From Collinsella aerofaciens (GTDB lineage Bacteria > Actinomycetota > Coriobacteriia > Coriobacteriales > Coriobacteriaceae), in assembly GCA_905213725.1 (NCBI GenBank), contig CAJMJM010000117.1:1-5356 (forward strand): a DNA stretch of 5,356 bases. Direction: 5' to 3'. Both the position numbers and the translations under genes were made by a program. Position 1 is the first letter of the stretch; each line of letters opens with the position of its first letter. Shown one piece after another: positions 1 to 4,729 of this stretch. The notes under the pieces were generated by a model. The model made no database searches. It was not told the DNA's origin and saw only the letters and a program-made list of their open reading frames with translations.

Positions 1-36
1 TGCCAAGGCGTTTTCTTTACGCCCGCGCCCTGCTCA

Positions 37-53
37 GAGTTCGATTCTCCGCG
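37..53 (+). repeat. tRNA-like T-arm fragment, inverted copy of the tmRNA 3' end
   Basis: GAGTTCGATTCTCCGCG on the plus strand is identical over 17 nt to the T-arm and first acceptor bases of the neighbouring tmRNA, which lies on the other strand at 120-136. The two copies therefore form a perfect inverted repeat around the ssrA terminator. The bases to the left (7-23) can fold as a 5-bp stem with a 7-nt loop, like an anticodon arm. However, the 11-nt stretch between that stem and the T-arm is too long for a class I variable loop. The T-stem also has an A-C mismatch (36/50), and no CCA follows. I read it as a degenerate tRNA/tmRNA-like fragment, possibly the 3' end of a decayed tRNA gene that begins before the window. 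Function unknown. Confidence 0.5.
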
Positions 54-66
54 GTGCGGACTAGAA

Positions 67-102
67 ATAAAAAGGCAGGTAGAGACACTTCTCTACCTGC
101 CT
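67..102 (-). terminator. Intrinsic terminator of ssrA
   Basis: A perfect 12-bp stem (73-84 with 91-102, starting AGGCAGGTAGAG) closes a 6-nt loop. On the minus strand it is followed directly by TTTTATTT. It begins 8 nt after the encoded CCA end of the tmRNA, as expected for a Rho-independent terminator of that gene. The plus-strand side has no U-run, so it acts mainly in the ssrA direction. Confidence 0.9.
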
Positions 103-110
103 GTTGCTTA

Positions 111-474
111 TGGTGGAGGCGCGGAGAATCGAACTCCGGTCCACGAAAGCCCCCTGATTGGCATCTCCAAGCTCAGTCGCTGGTTTAGTCTCGGACGCTT
201 TGCGCGCAGCGACACGCTCGCGGCGTCCTAACCGGTTCGGTCTTAGCCCGCGCCATACCGATTACGTGCGCAGGAGCATTCCCCTAACATGACGTCGCGC
301 CGGTGTCGGGGAAATCACCGGGTTGACGCGCCGCTATAAACTAAGCAGCGAGAGCCATAGGCTCAAAAGAAGAGTTGTTGTCAATTCAATTTGACGGTAC
401 CCCTGTTTAGCGAGGCGAGGAGACCTCGGCTTGCTTCCTCTCTCAGAGCTATCGTGTCGAAACCAGTCGCCCCC
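111..474 (-). ncRNA. ssrA: Transfer-messenger RNA (tmRNA)
   Basis: This RNA rescues stalled ribosomes with SmpB: the alanine-charged RNA enters the A site, then its internal frame tags the nascent chain for proteolysis. The 5' end reads GGGGGCGACTGGTTTCGACA and the 3' end has a T-arm (CGGAG TTCGATT CTCCG), acceptor CGCCTCC, discriminator A and encoded CCA. The 7-bp acceptor stem closes fully and contains the G3-U70 wobble that alanyl-tRNA synthetase recognises. The internal reading frame at 382-341 encodes DNNSSFEPMALAA and then TAG. The ALAA end is the protease-recognised degron of the family. The length of 364 nt is normal for a one-piece tmRNA. I set the ends from acceptor pairing. Open frames crossing this region are incidental. 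Confidence 0.97.
341..382 (-). other. tmRNA proteolysis-tag reading frame (DNNSSFEPMALAA)
   Basis: Thirteen codons from GAC to GCT followed by TAG encode DNNSSFEPMALAA inside the tmRNA. The C-terminal ALAA matches the canonical SsrA degron read by ClpXP-type proteases. The resume codon is inferred. GAC is the first codon of the long sense run; the codon before it is ATT, and two codons before it is an in-frame TGA. Resumption therefore has to occur at ATT or GAC. The usual resume codon in many bacteria is GCA, so this is a lineage-specific variant. Confidence 0.85.
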
Positions 475-570
475 GAATGTCGGGAAAGTCTGGATGGCAT
501 TGGGCACGAGCACCCAACACCCGTCGACTTTTCAAGGAACATGCGGGGCGAGCCCCGCTTGTGGAGTGTT

Positions 571-597
571 ATCTTACCACGTTCTGAAAGCGGACAG
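571..597 (-). promoter_or_regulatory. Probable ssrA promoter (extended -10)
   Basis: On the minus strand, TGGTAAGAT (579-571) is an extended -10 (TGn then TAAGAT). A weak -35-like CTGTCC lies at 597-592 with a short 15-bp spacer. Transcription would start near 564, giving a leader of about 90 nt before the mature tmRNA 5' end at 474, which RNase P would remove. The leader can form two hairpins: 543-558 (GCGGGGC, GA, GCCCCGC) and 500-517 (TTGGG with CCCAA plus wobble pairs). No gene is seen in 475-711 on either strand. Confidence 0.55.
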
Positions 598-647
598 CTG
601 TTCTATGCACGAGCTGTGAAGACCCCAATGTGCGCCGCACTTCGCAC

Positions 648-675
648 TTTTGCTACCGATTGCGTCACGTATATT
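648..675 (+). promoter_or_regulatory. Possible promoter of the 144-aa gene
   Basis: TATATT at 670-675 is a good -10 match. The best -35 candidates are poor: TTTTGC at 648-653 with a 16-bp spacer. It lies about 37 nt upstream of the start codon, in the interval diverging from the ssrA promoter. Weak support beyond the -10 and the position. Confidence 0.3.
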
Positions 676-711
676 TTCGCCAAGCAAAATTGACCCGTCG
701 AAAGGACCGTT

Positions 712-1146
712 ATGGATACCAAGCAGCAACTCGTCAATGCCCTCGCAGGCCTGGGCTCAACCATTACCGAAGCTATGGATGTCATCGAAGGCTTTGTCCC
801 CTGCGGACATCCCGCTCTCACGGTATCAAACGCACTCGTCGCGCTGGACGCTGACGATGATGCAGCTCTCGCCCAGCAGCTTGAAACCGTCGAGGGCTTT
901 ATCGACCACGTGAGTGAGAACCGCGGCGTGACCGCCTACCAAGGCATCGAGGTCGAGCTCGCGGGCCCCAAGGCCGATCTGTTCGCAGCAATCCGCGAGG
1001 TAGGCGCCCTTATGCAGGCCGCAGGCGTCAAGAACACCCAGGTCAACGAGTGGGTCTACCGCAGTCTGGCAGCACTAAACGATTCCGACGAAAAGGCAGC
1101 CAAACAGCTCGCAGAAAGTCCCGCCATTAAGGCCGCGCTTTTGTAA
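712..1146 (+). CDS. Hypothetical protein, 144 aa, alanine-rich, acidic
   Basis: I do not recognise this protein. It begins MDTKQQLVNALAGLGSTI, ends AIKAALL, and is rich in Ala, Glu, Asp and Leu. Most of it should be helical: heptad-like stretches run at about residues 3-26, 50-68 and 85-120. There is no signal peptide or membrane segment, so it is probably cytosolic. Only one Cys (C31, in PCGHP) is present, so it has no metal-binding cluster. The ATG at 712 is supported by AAAGGA ending about 8 nt upstream. It is a single gene between the divergent ssrA and the convergent toxin-antitoxin operon, with its own hairpin terminator, so it has no operon partner to hint at function. Codon use is GC-rich and matches the neighbours. 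That this is a real coding sequence is well supported by the RBS and composition; the function is not. Confidence 0.8.
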   Translation: MDTKQQLVNALAGLGSTITEAMDVIEGFVPCGHPALTVSNALVALDADDDAALAQQLETVEGFIDHVSENRGVTAYQGIEVELAGPKADLFAAIREVGALMQAAGVKNTQVNEWVYRSLAALNDSDEKAAKQLAESPAIKAALL

Positions 1147-1155
1147 ATAGCAGAC

Positions 1156-1192
1156 GCGGGCCCCTTGGCGCATCGTCGTCCAAGAGGCCCGC
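1156..1192. terminator. Hairpin between convergent genes, probable terminator
   Basis: A 13-bp stem with one C-A mismatch (1156-1168 GCGGGCCCCTTGG with 1180-1192) encloses an 11-nt loop. It lies 10 nt after the TAA of the plus-strand gene and 13 nt outside the minus-strand toxin stop. Neither side has a strong U-tract, so it may act as a bidirectional, U-poor terminator or as an mRNA 3'-end stabiliser. Confidence 0.65.
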
Positions 1193-1204
1193 AAACAGTT
1201 CGCG

Positions 1205-1720
1205 TCAACCGATAGCCGCGCCACCACGTTCGGCCAGAGCAAGAATCGGCATCATTTGGCGCGGGGTCTTTGCTGCGAGATCGGCATGTTCGAGCAGCTT
1301 GCGATCGTTAGTCACCAAGTAATCGACCTGCGCGCGCTTGCACGCGGCGAGCACCAAGTTGTCCTCGTAATCGCGATGGAGCGCTAAGTATTTGTCGGCC
1401 AGCCAAAGGTCCGACGCATCTGCGCCCACGGCCGTGGCGTTTTCGGTCATGTTCCGAACAAACACCAACGCCGCATCGCCAATTGCACGGGCAGATGCCT
1501 CGTCGAGCGCTCCCCCGCTGGCAAGAACGCTGCGCTTCAGTTCGTGTTGGACAACGTACAGCACGTCCTTGGCGATATGCACCGGAAAGAACAGCAATGC
1601 CCCCGCCTCCGTCGCCTGCCCAATAAACGCGCGTGCGGCAAGCGACTCGGCATGGTCGGCGCAAAACGAATCGACCCATACGTTGGCATCCACCATTATT
1701 TTGAGGGGAGCCCCGCTCAC
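1205..1720 (-). CDS. PIN-domain toxin of a type II toxin-antitoxin pair
   Basis: A 171-aa PIN-domain protein, predicted to be a Mg-dependent endoribonuclease that cuts RNA when its antitoxin is lost. The acidic residues expected for the active site are visible: D11 in KIMVDANVWVD, D120 in DYEDNLVLAA, and D139 in YLVTNDRKLL. D52 may supply the remaining position. The LVTNDRKLL and EDNLVLAA blocks fit the PIN_3-type group rather than the short classical VapC. The start is GTG at 1720, overlapping the antitoxin stop by 4 nt (GTGA). AAAAGGGG sits 8 nt upstream, so translation is coupled to the antitoxin. An open frame continues to 1921, but that extension overlaps the antitoxin in another frame and is Arg-rich, so I reject it. 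An in-frame ATG eight codons in is a less likely start. The RNA target cannot be told from sequence. Confidence 0.85.
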   Translation of the reverse strand: MSGAPLKIMVDANVWVDSFCADHAESLAARAFIGQATEAGALLFFPVHIAKDVLYVVQHELKRSVLASGGALDEASARAIGDAALVFVRNMTENATAVGADASDLWLADKYLALHRDYEDNLVLAACKRAQVDYLVTNDRKLLEHADLAAKTPRQMMPILALAERGGAAIG

Positions 1721-2070
1721 AGGATCATCCCCTTTTGGCGATAGCGCTCGTCCATGGCTTCGGAATAGATTGTGTCCCAATCGCGATCGTCGGATACAGG
1801 CGACGCAGCGATGCCCATATCTGCATAAAGCCGGTCTGCCGCTGCCCACGACGCGGCGAACGGAGTATCGGGCGCGACGGCCTGCTGCCGGTCGTCGACG
1901 GCCGCAAGCACTTCCTCGCACTGCCCGCCACCCTGCGCGACCTTGGCCACCACCTTTTTGATGAGCTCGGGCAGCGACCCGCCCGAAAGCCGCAGTGCTT
2001 CCTCGGCGCGCTCTTTAACCGAGCGATCTACGCGAACATTCACCTGTGCCATGCTGCCAACGGTAGCCAT
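1717..2070 (-). CDS. Ribbon-helix-helix (RelB/DinJ-like) antitoxin
   Basis: A 117-aa antitoxin partner of the downstream PIN toxin. Residues 8-15 (AQVNVRVD) form the DNA-contacting beta strand, and two helices follow (about 17-27 and 32-46), the ribbon-helix-helix plan seen in RelB/DinJ antitoxins. The acidic C-terminal half (about 90-117, DDRDWDTIYSEAMDERYRQK) should bind and neutralise the toxin. I chose ATG 2070 because GGTGAGG lies 5-7 nt upstream. An upstream in-frame start at 2115 lacks a site and would run into the operator region. M7 is a plausible alternative. As in the family, the complex probably represses its own promoter (palindrome at 2094-2106). Confident on fold and role, less so on exact subfamily. 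Confidence 0.85.
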   Translation of the reverse strand: MATVGSMAQVNVRVDRSVKERAEEALRLSGGSLPELIKKVVAKVAQGGGQCEEVLAAVDDRQQAVAPDTPFAASWAAADRLYADMGIAASPVSDDRDWDTIYSEAMDERYRQKGMIL

Positions 2071-2075
2071 CTCAA

Positions 2076-2084
2076 CCTCACCTT
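2076..2084 (-). promoter_or_regulatory. Ribosome binding site deciding the antitoxin start
   Basis: AAGGTGAGG on the minus strand lies 5 nt upstream of ATG 2070. It favours this start over the in-frame ATG at 2115, which has no purine-rich sequence at the right distance. Confidence 0.6.
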
Positions 2085-2093
2085 CAGCATTTA

Positions 2094-2106
2094 CTAGCAT
2101 TGCTAG
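2094..2106. promoter_or_regulatory. Palindromic operator candidate of the toxin-antitoxin operon
   Basis: CTAGCA-T-TGCTAG is a perfect 6-1-6 palindrome at the predicted transcription start, between the -10 and the ribosome binding site. Related AGCA(T/C) blocks recur nearby at 2086, 2096, 2105 and 2111. Ribbon-helix-helix antitoxins bind short repeats of this kind, so autorepression is likely; this is inference from position and symmetry. Confidence 0.5.
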
Positions 2107-2110
2107 CACG

Positions 2111-2139
2111 AGCATATATCCGAGCTAACATCTCGTCAA
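2111..2139 (-). promoter_or_regulatory. Promoter of the toxin-antitoxin operon
   Basis: On the minus strand, TTGACG (2139-2134) is separated by 17 bp from TATGCT (2116-2111), with a start expected near 2104. The leader is then about 34 nt. The -35 lies inside the U-rich end of the upstream ATPase terminator. Confidence 0.6.
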
Positions 2140-2190
2140 ACAAAAGAAGGCCTGCACCCTGGCGGCTGCGGTGCCGCCCGAATGCAGGCC
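2136..2190 (-). terminator. Terminator of the metal-ATPase operon
   Basis: An outer 8-bp stem (GGCCTGCA 2149-2156 with TGCAGGCC 2183-2190) encloses a 6-bp inner stem (GGCGGC 2161-2166 with GCCGCC 2173-2178). The transcript then runs into TTCTTTTGTTTGAC on the minus strand. It begins 19 nt after the ATPase stop. A two-tier Rho-independent terminator is the best reading. Confidence 0.8.
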
Positions 2191-2209
2191 ATATACTCAA
2201 TCGAAAACG

Positions 2210-4285
2210 CTAACGCAGGTACGCCTTTGCGTTGCTCAGACTGTAGGCGATCGTTGAGCCGTTGTGCAGCAGCGACGACGCCTGCGGCGTAATCGTGCCG
2301 GTAATGCCGAGCGCCAGCAGCGCCGAGTTGGTGAGCATCACCTTGGAATACGAACTCGTCAGACGGTCGATAAGCCCCTGGCTCATACGGCGCAGGCGCA
2401 CGATCGCGGCCAGATCCGTATCGGTCAGGATGATATCGGCGACCTCCTTGGCGATGTCGCTTCCGCCACCCATCGCCAAGCCCACGTCGGCCAAACCGAG
2501 CGCCGGCGAATCGTTGACGCCGTCGCCCACCATGGCAACGTGGCGCCCCTCGCTCTTAATGCGCTCCACATAAGCGTACTTGTCCTCGGGCAGCAGTTCG
2601 GCCTTGAACTCGTCGACTCCCGCCTCGCGCGCAATGCGTGCGGCTGTGCGCTCGGAATCGCCCGTGAGCATGACCACGTGCTTAACGCCCAGCGCGTGCA
2701 AGTCGGCGATGGCCTCGCGCACGCCAGGTTTGAGCGGATCCTCGATACCGAGCACGCCCACAACCGTGCCGTCAACCGCCAGGTACAGCGGCGACAGGCC
2801 CTGCATCTGGGACTCGATGCGCTCCTTAATGTCGGACTCGAGCTGCGCGCCCTCGTCCTCAAACACAAAGTGCGCGGAACCGATGATGGCGCGACGCCCC
2901 TCGATGGACGAAGCGATGCCGTGCGCCACGATGTACTCGACGGCGGCATGGCGCTCGCGGTGCTCGAGCCCGCGCTCGCGGGCGGCGTTGACCACGGCAC
3001 GCGCCACCGGATGAGGGAAATGCTCCTCCAAGCAAGCGGAAAGGCGCAGAATCTCGTCCTCGCTCCAGCCATCGGTGGTGAGCACGCAGGCAAGACGCGG
3101 CTGCGCCTCGGTGAGCGTGCCGGTCTTGTCAAACACAATGGTATCGGCCTTGGCAAACGACTCAAAGTACTTGGCGCCCTTGACCATGACGCCCATCTTG
3201 GCGGCATCGCTCATGGCAGTCATGACGGCGACGGAGCCCGTGAGTTTGAGTGCGCACGAGTAGTCGACCATCAGTGCCGCTGAGGTCTTGATGAGGCTGC
3301 GGGTGGTAAGCGCAACCAGGCCCGCGAGCAGGAAGTTCCACGGGACGATCTTGTTGGCAAGGTCCTCCATATGCGACTGGCCCTCGGACTTGAGCGAGTC
3401 GGCTGTCTGCACGAGCGAGACGATCGAGCGCAGCTTGGTCTGCGCCGTGTTGGCGCGCACGCGCACCAAGATGCTGCCGTCTTCCACGACGGTGCCGGCG
3501 AATACATCGTCGCCCACGCTGCGCTCGACGGCCAGCGGCTCACCGGTCAGGGTCGCCTGGTTGACCATGGCGCTCCCCTGCTCGACCACGCCATCGATGC
3601 AGATGGACATGCCGGTGCGCACGGCGACCAAATCGCCGGGCGCGAGCTCGGTCGCGGCAACGCTTACCTCGGTGTCGCCGACGACCTTCTGCGCCTTGTC
3701 GGGCACATCGAGCAGCGAGTTGATGAGCTCGTTTTCGCTCATGGCGCGGGTGTAGTCCTCGAGCAGCTCGCCCACGTTGAGTAGGAACATCGTCTGGCCC
3801 GCGGTGTCGACATCACGCTTGACGAACGAAATGCCGATGGCCGAAGCGTCGAGCACGGGAACGGTCAGGCGCGGCTGCGCCAGCTCATGAAGGGCAGCGC
3901 GCAAAAATGCCATGTAACCGGCCACGACAAACACCGCACGCAGAGGCGTGGGCAAGAACCAGCGACGTGCGTAATGGGCACCGACGAGTGTCGCCAGGTC
4001 CATAACGAGTTTGTGCTTGCGTGGCTCAAGCTGCATCACGTAGCCCGACTTGGCATCGGCGATAGCTTGAGCATCGAGTGCGCCCAGGGCATCGAGCACG
4101 CTCGCACGACACCGCTCGTCGTATTCGAGCGCCATCTGGCCAATACGGCCATAAACGCGCACCTTGTGCACGCCGTCGATATCGCCGCTGAGCTTAAGAA
4201 GTGCATCGAGATCGCTCTCTGGCACAGGACCCGCCAATTGAAGACGGGTCCTGCCAGGGATCTCGCTAATAATCGAGAATCTCAT
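2210..4285 (-). CDS. P1B-type heavy-metal-translocating ATPase (CtpC/ZntA-like)
   Basis: A 691-aa membrane pump that uses ATP hydrolysis to move a transition metal ion across the membrane, probably outward. Visible in order: a degenerate metal-binding-domain-like N-terminus (about 1-75, opening with the IPGRTR motif but lacking a CxxC); membrane helices around 95-170; the actuator-domain TGEP (247-250); the transmembrane metal-site segment DYSCALKL (341-348); the phosphorylation motif DKTGTLT (386-392); the P1B-specific HP pair (425-426); MLTGD (539-543); the hinge GDGVNDSPAL (587-596); and a final membrane pair with LHNGST (673-678). Length is usual for the family. The CPx signature is replaced by SCA, so C344 remains but the proline is gone. 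That fits a subgroup I recall as often named CtpC or zinc/manganese type, but the metal cannot be assigned. ATG 4285 gives the usual N-terminus and follows the small gene upstream by 18 nt. Only a weak AGG site precedes it, so coupling is possible. Confidence 0.93.
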   Translation of the reverse strand: MRFSIISEIPGRTRLQLAGPVPESDLDALLKLSGDIDGVHKVRVYGRIGQMALEYDERCRASVLDALGALDAQAIADAKSGYVMQLEPRKHKLVMDLATLVGAHYARRWFLPTPLRAVFVVAGYMAFLRAALHELAQPRLTVPVLDASAIGISFVKRDVDTAGQTMFLLNVGELLEDYTRAMSENELINSLLDVPDKAQKVVGDTEVSVAATELAPGDLVAVRTGMSICIDGVVEQGSAMVNQATLTGEPLAVERSVGDDVFAGTVVEDGSILVRVRANTAQTKLRSIVSLVQTADSLKSEGQSHMEDLANKIVPWNFLLAGLVALTTRSLIKTSAALMVDYSCALKLTGSVAVMTAMSDAAKMGVMVKGAKYFESFAKADTIVFDKTGTLTEAQPRLACVLTTDGWSEDEILRLSACLEEHFPHPVARAVVNAARERGLEHRERHAAVEYIVAHGIASSIEGRRAIIGSAHFVFEDEGAQLESDIKERIESQMQGLSPLYLAVDGTVVGVLGIEDPLKPGVREAIADLHALGVKHVVMLTGDSERTAARIAREAGVDEFKAELLPEDKYAYVERIKSEGRHVAMVGDGVNDSPALGLADVGLAMGGGSDIAKEVADIILTDTDLAAIVRLRRMSQGLIDRLTSSYSKVMLTNSALLALGITGTITPQASSLLHNGSTIAYSLSNAKAYLR

Positions 4286-4303
4286 AGCTTGTGCCTGGGA
4301 GCG

Positions 4304-4549
4304 TTACTCGGCTGCCTCGTCAGCAGCGGCCTCGCTCTGGGTGATGTAGGCCGCCTCGGCAACCATGTCGTCGACATTAGCCTTGGCCTGCTCGACCATG
4401 TCCTGGTAGCCGTTCTTGATGCGCATGCCGCACGCGATACCCTGCACGCAGGCATTCTTGACCGGAGCGCTGGTAAGCAGCTTGATGCCGGCCGTGCCAA
4501 GCAGAAAACCGCCACCGACAAGCAGGGTGTTAAACGTCGACTTCTTCAT
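4304..4549 (-). CDS. Small membrane protein, DUF6110-like, partner of the ATPase
   Basis: An 81-aa protein with one N-terminal membrane segment (about residues 8-26, LLVGGGFLLGTAGIKLLTS) after a basic start (MKK), then a cytosolic-looking amphipathic helix (42-68) and an Ala/Glu tail (69-81). It resembles the DUF6110 family, whose members I recall carrying the same GTAGIKLLTS block and an Arg-Lys-rich helix. Two cysteines, C34 and C40, follow the membrane segment and could bind metal. Its gene precedes the P1B ATPase in the same operon, as mycobacterial pacL1 (DUF1490) precedes ctpC. By analogy it may be a membrane chaperone or metal-concentrating partner. ATG 4549 is preferred because GGGAGAAG lies just upstream; the longer frame to 4606 would run back through the leader hairpins. 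Family assignment is from recall. Confidence 0.8.
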   Translation of the reverse strand: MKKSTFNTLLVGGGFLLGTAGIKLLTSAPVKNACVQGIACGMRIKNGYQDMVEQAKANVDDMVAEAAYITQSEAAADEAAE

Positions 4550-4565
4550 GTTGCTTCTCCCTTTT

Positions 4566-4597
4566 GCCGCACAAGCGCGGCATGGTGCCTTAGCACC
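4566..4597 (-). other. Two tandem hairpins in the operon leader
   Basis: GGTGC-CTTA-GCACC (4584-4597) and GCCGC-ACAAGC-GCGGC (4566-4581) sit one after the other, 2 nt apart, in the roughly 74-nt leader. They end a few nt before the AAAAGGGAG ribosome binding site of the small gene. Neither is followed by a U-run, so they are not a terminator. They could shield or stabilise the mRNA start; function unproven. Confidence 0.5.
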
Positions 4598-4629
4598 CGA
4601 GTTCATTAGTTTGCTCGAGCACGCTTTTG

Positions 4630-4658
4630 AAAATAGTTTAGTATAACTATTTGGTCAA
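4630..4658 (-). promoter_or_regulatory. Promoter of the small protein/ATPase operon
   Basis: TTGACC (4658-4653, -35) and TATTTT (4635-4630, -10) are separated by 17 bp on the minus strand. Transcription would begin near 4623. It is the only sizeable promoter-like match upstream of the two metal-transport genes. Confidence 0.6.
4631..4652. promoter_or_regulatory. 8-6-8 palindrome in the promoter spacer, probable operator
   Basis: AAATAGTT (4631-4638) and AACTATTT (4645-4652) are perfect inverted arms with a 6-nt centre. The palindrome covers the whole -35/-10 spacer of the metal-transport promoter and part of the -10. A dimeric repressor bound here would block RNA polymerase. The length (22 bp) and AT-richness suit a metal-responsive regulator, but no family can be named from the sequence, and no regulator gene is in the window. 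Confidence 0.7.
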
Positions 4659-4699
4659 CAATGGCTAACTTTTTGGAAACTATGGGGATGAACTCAATA

Positions 4700-4724
4700 T
4701 GACAAAGGGATTGTCCCTTTGTCA
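4700..4724. repeat. Perfect 11-bp palindrome, GACAAAGGGA type
   Basis: An 11-bp perfect stem (4700-4710 with 4714-4724) encloses TTG. It starts 6 nt after the ABC gene stop and ends before the leader of the metal operon. The transcript continues TATTGAG on the minus strand, too U-poor for a strong terminator. I recall near-identical GACAAAGGGAC...GTCCCTTTGTC palindromes scattered between genes of Collinsella and related genera. It may therefore be a dispersed element that also works as a weak terminator or mRNA end. Confidence 0.7.
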
Positions 4725-4729
4725 CATTC

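Noticed and set aside
7..58. Possible complete plus-strand tRNA 3' half with a TCT anticodon
   Set aside because: The 11-nt gap before the T-arm, the mismatched T-stem and the lack of visible 5' half make a functional tRNA unlikely; kept only as a fragment.
1..231. Open plus-strand frame through the 3' part of ssrA
   Set aside because: It lies across a clearly structured RNA gene and its terminator; such frames over tRNA-like ends are chance.
391..693. 100-aa plus-strand frame over the ssrA 5' end
   Set aside because: It overlaps the tmRNA and its promoter and has no ribosome site or protein-like features.
1721..1921. N-terminal extension of the PIN protein
   Set aside because: It is Arg-rich, overlaps the antitoxin in another frame, and the GTG at 1720 has a good ribosome site and GTGA coupling.
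1392..1961. 189-aa plus-strand frame
   Set aside because: It is antisense to both toxin and antitoxin, with biased composition typical of a GC-rich shadow.
2264..3283. 339-aa plus-strand frame
   Set aside because: It is antisense to the ATPase, which carries all family motifs; no domain is recognisable in the shadow.
3887..4609. 240-aa plus-strand frame
   Set aside because: It is antisense to the ATPase N-terminus and the small gene, and it has no ribosome site.
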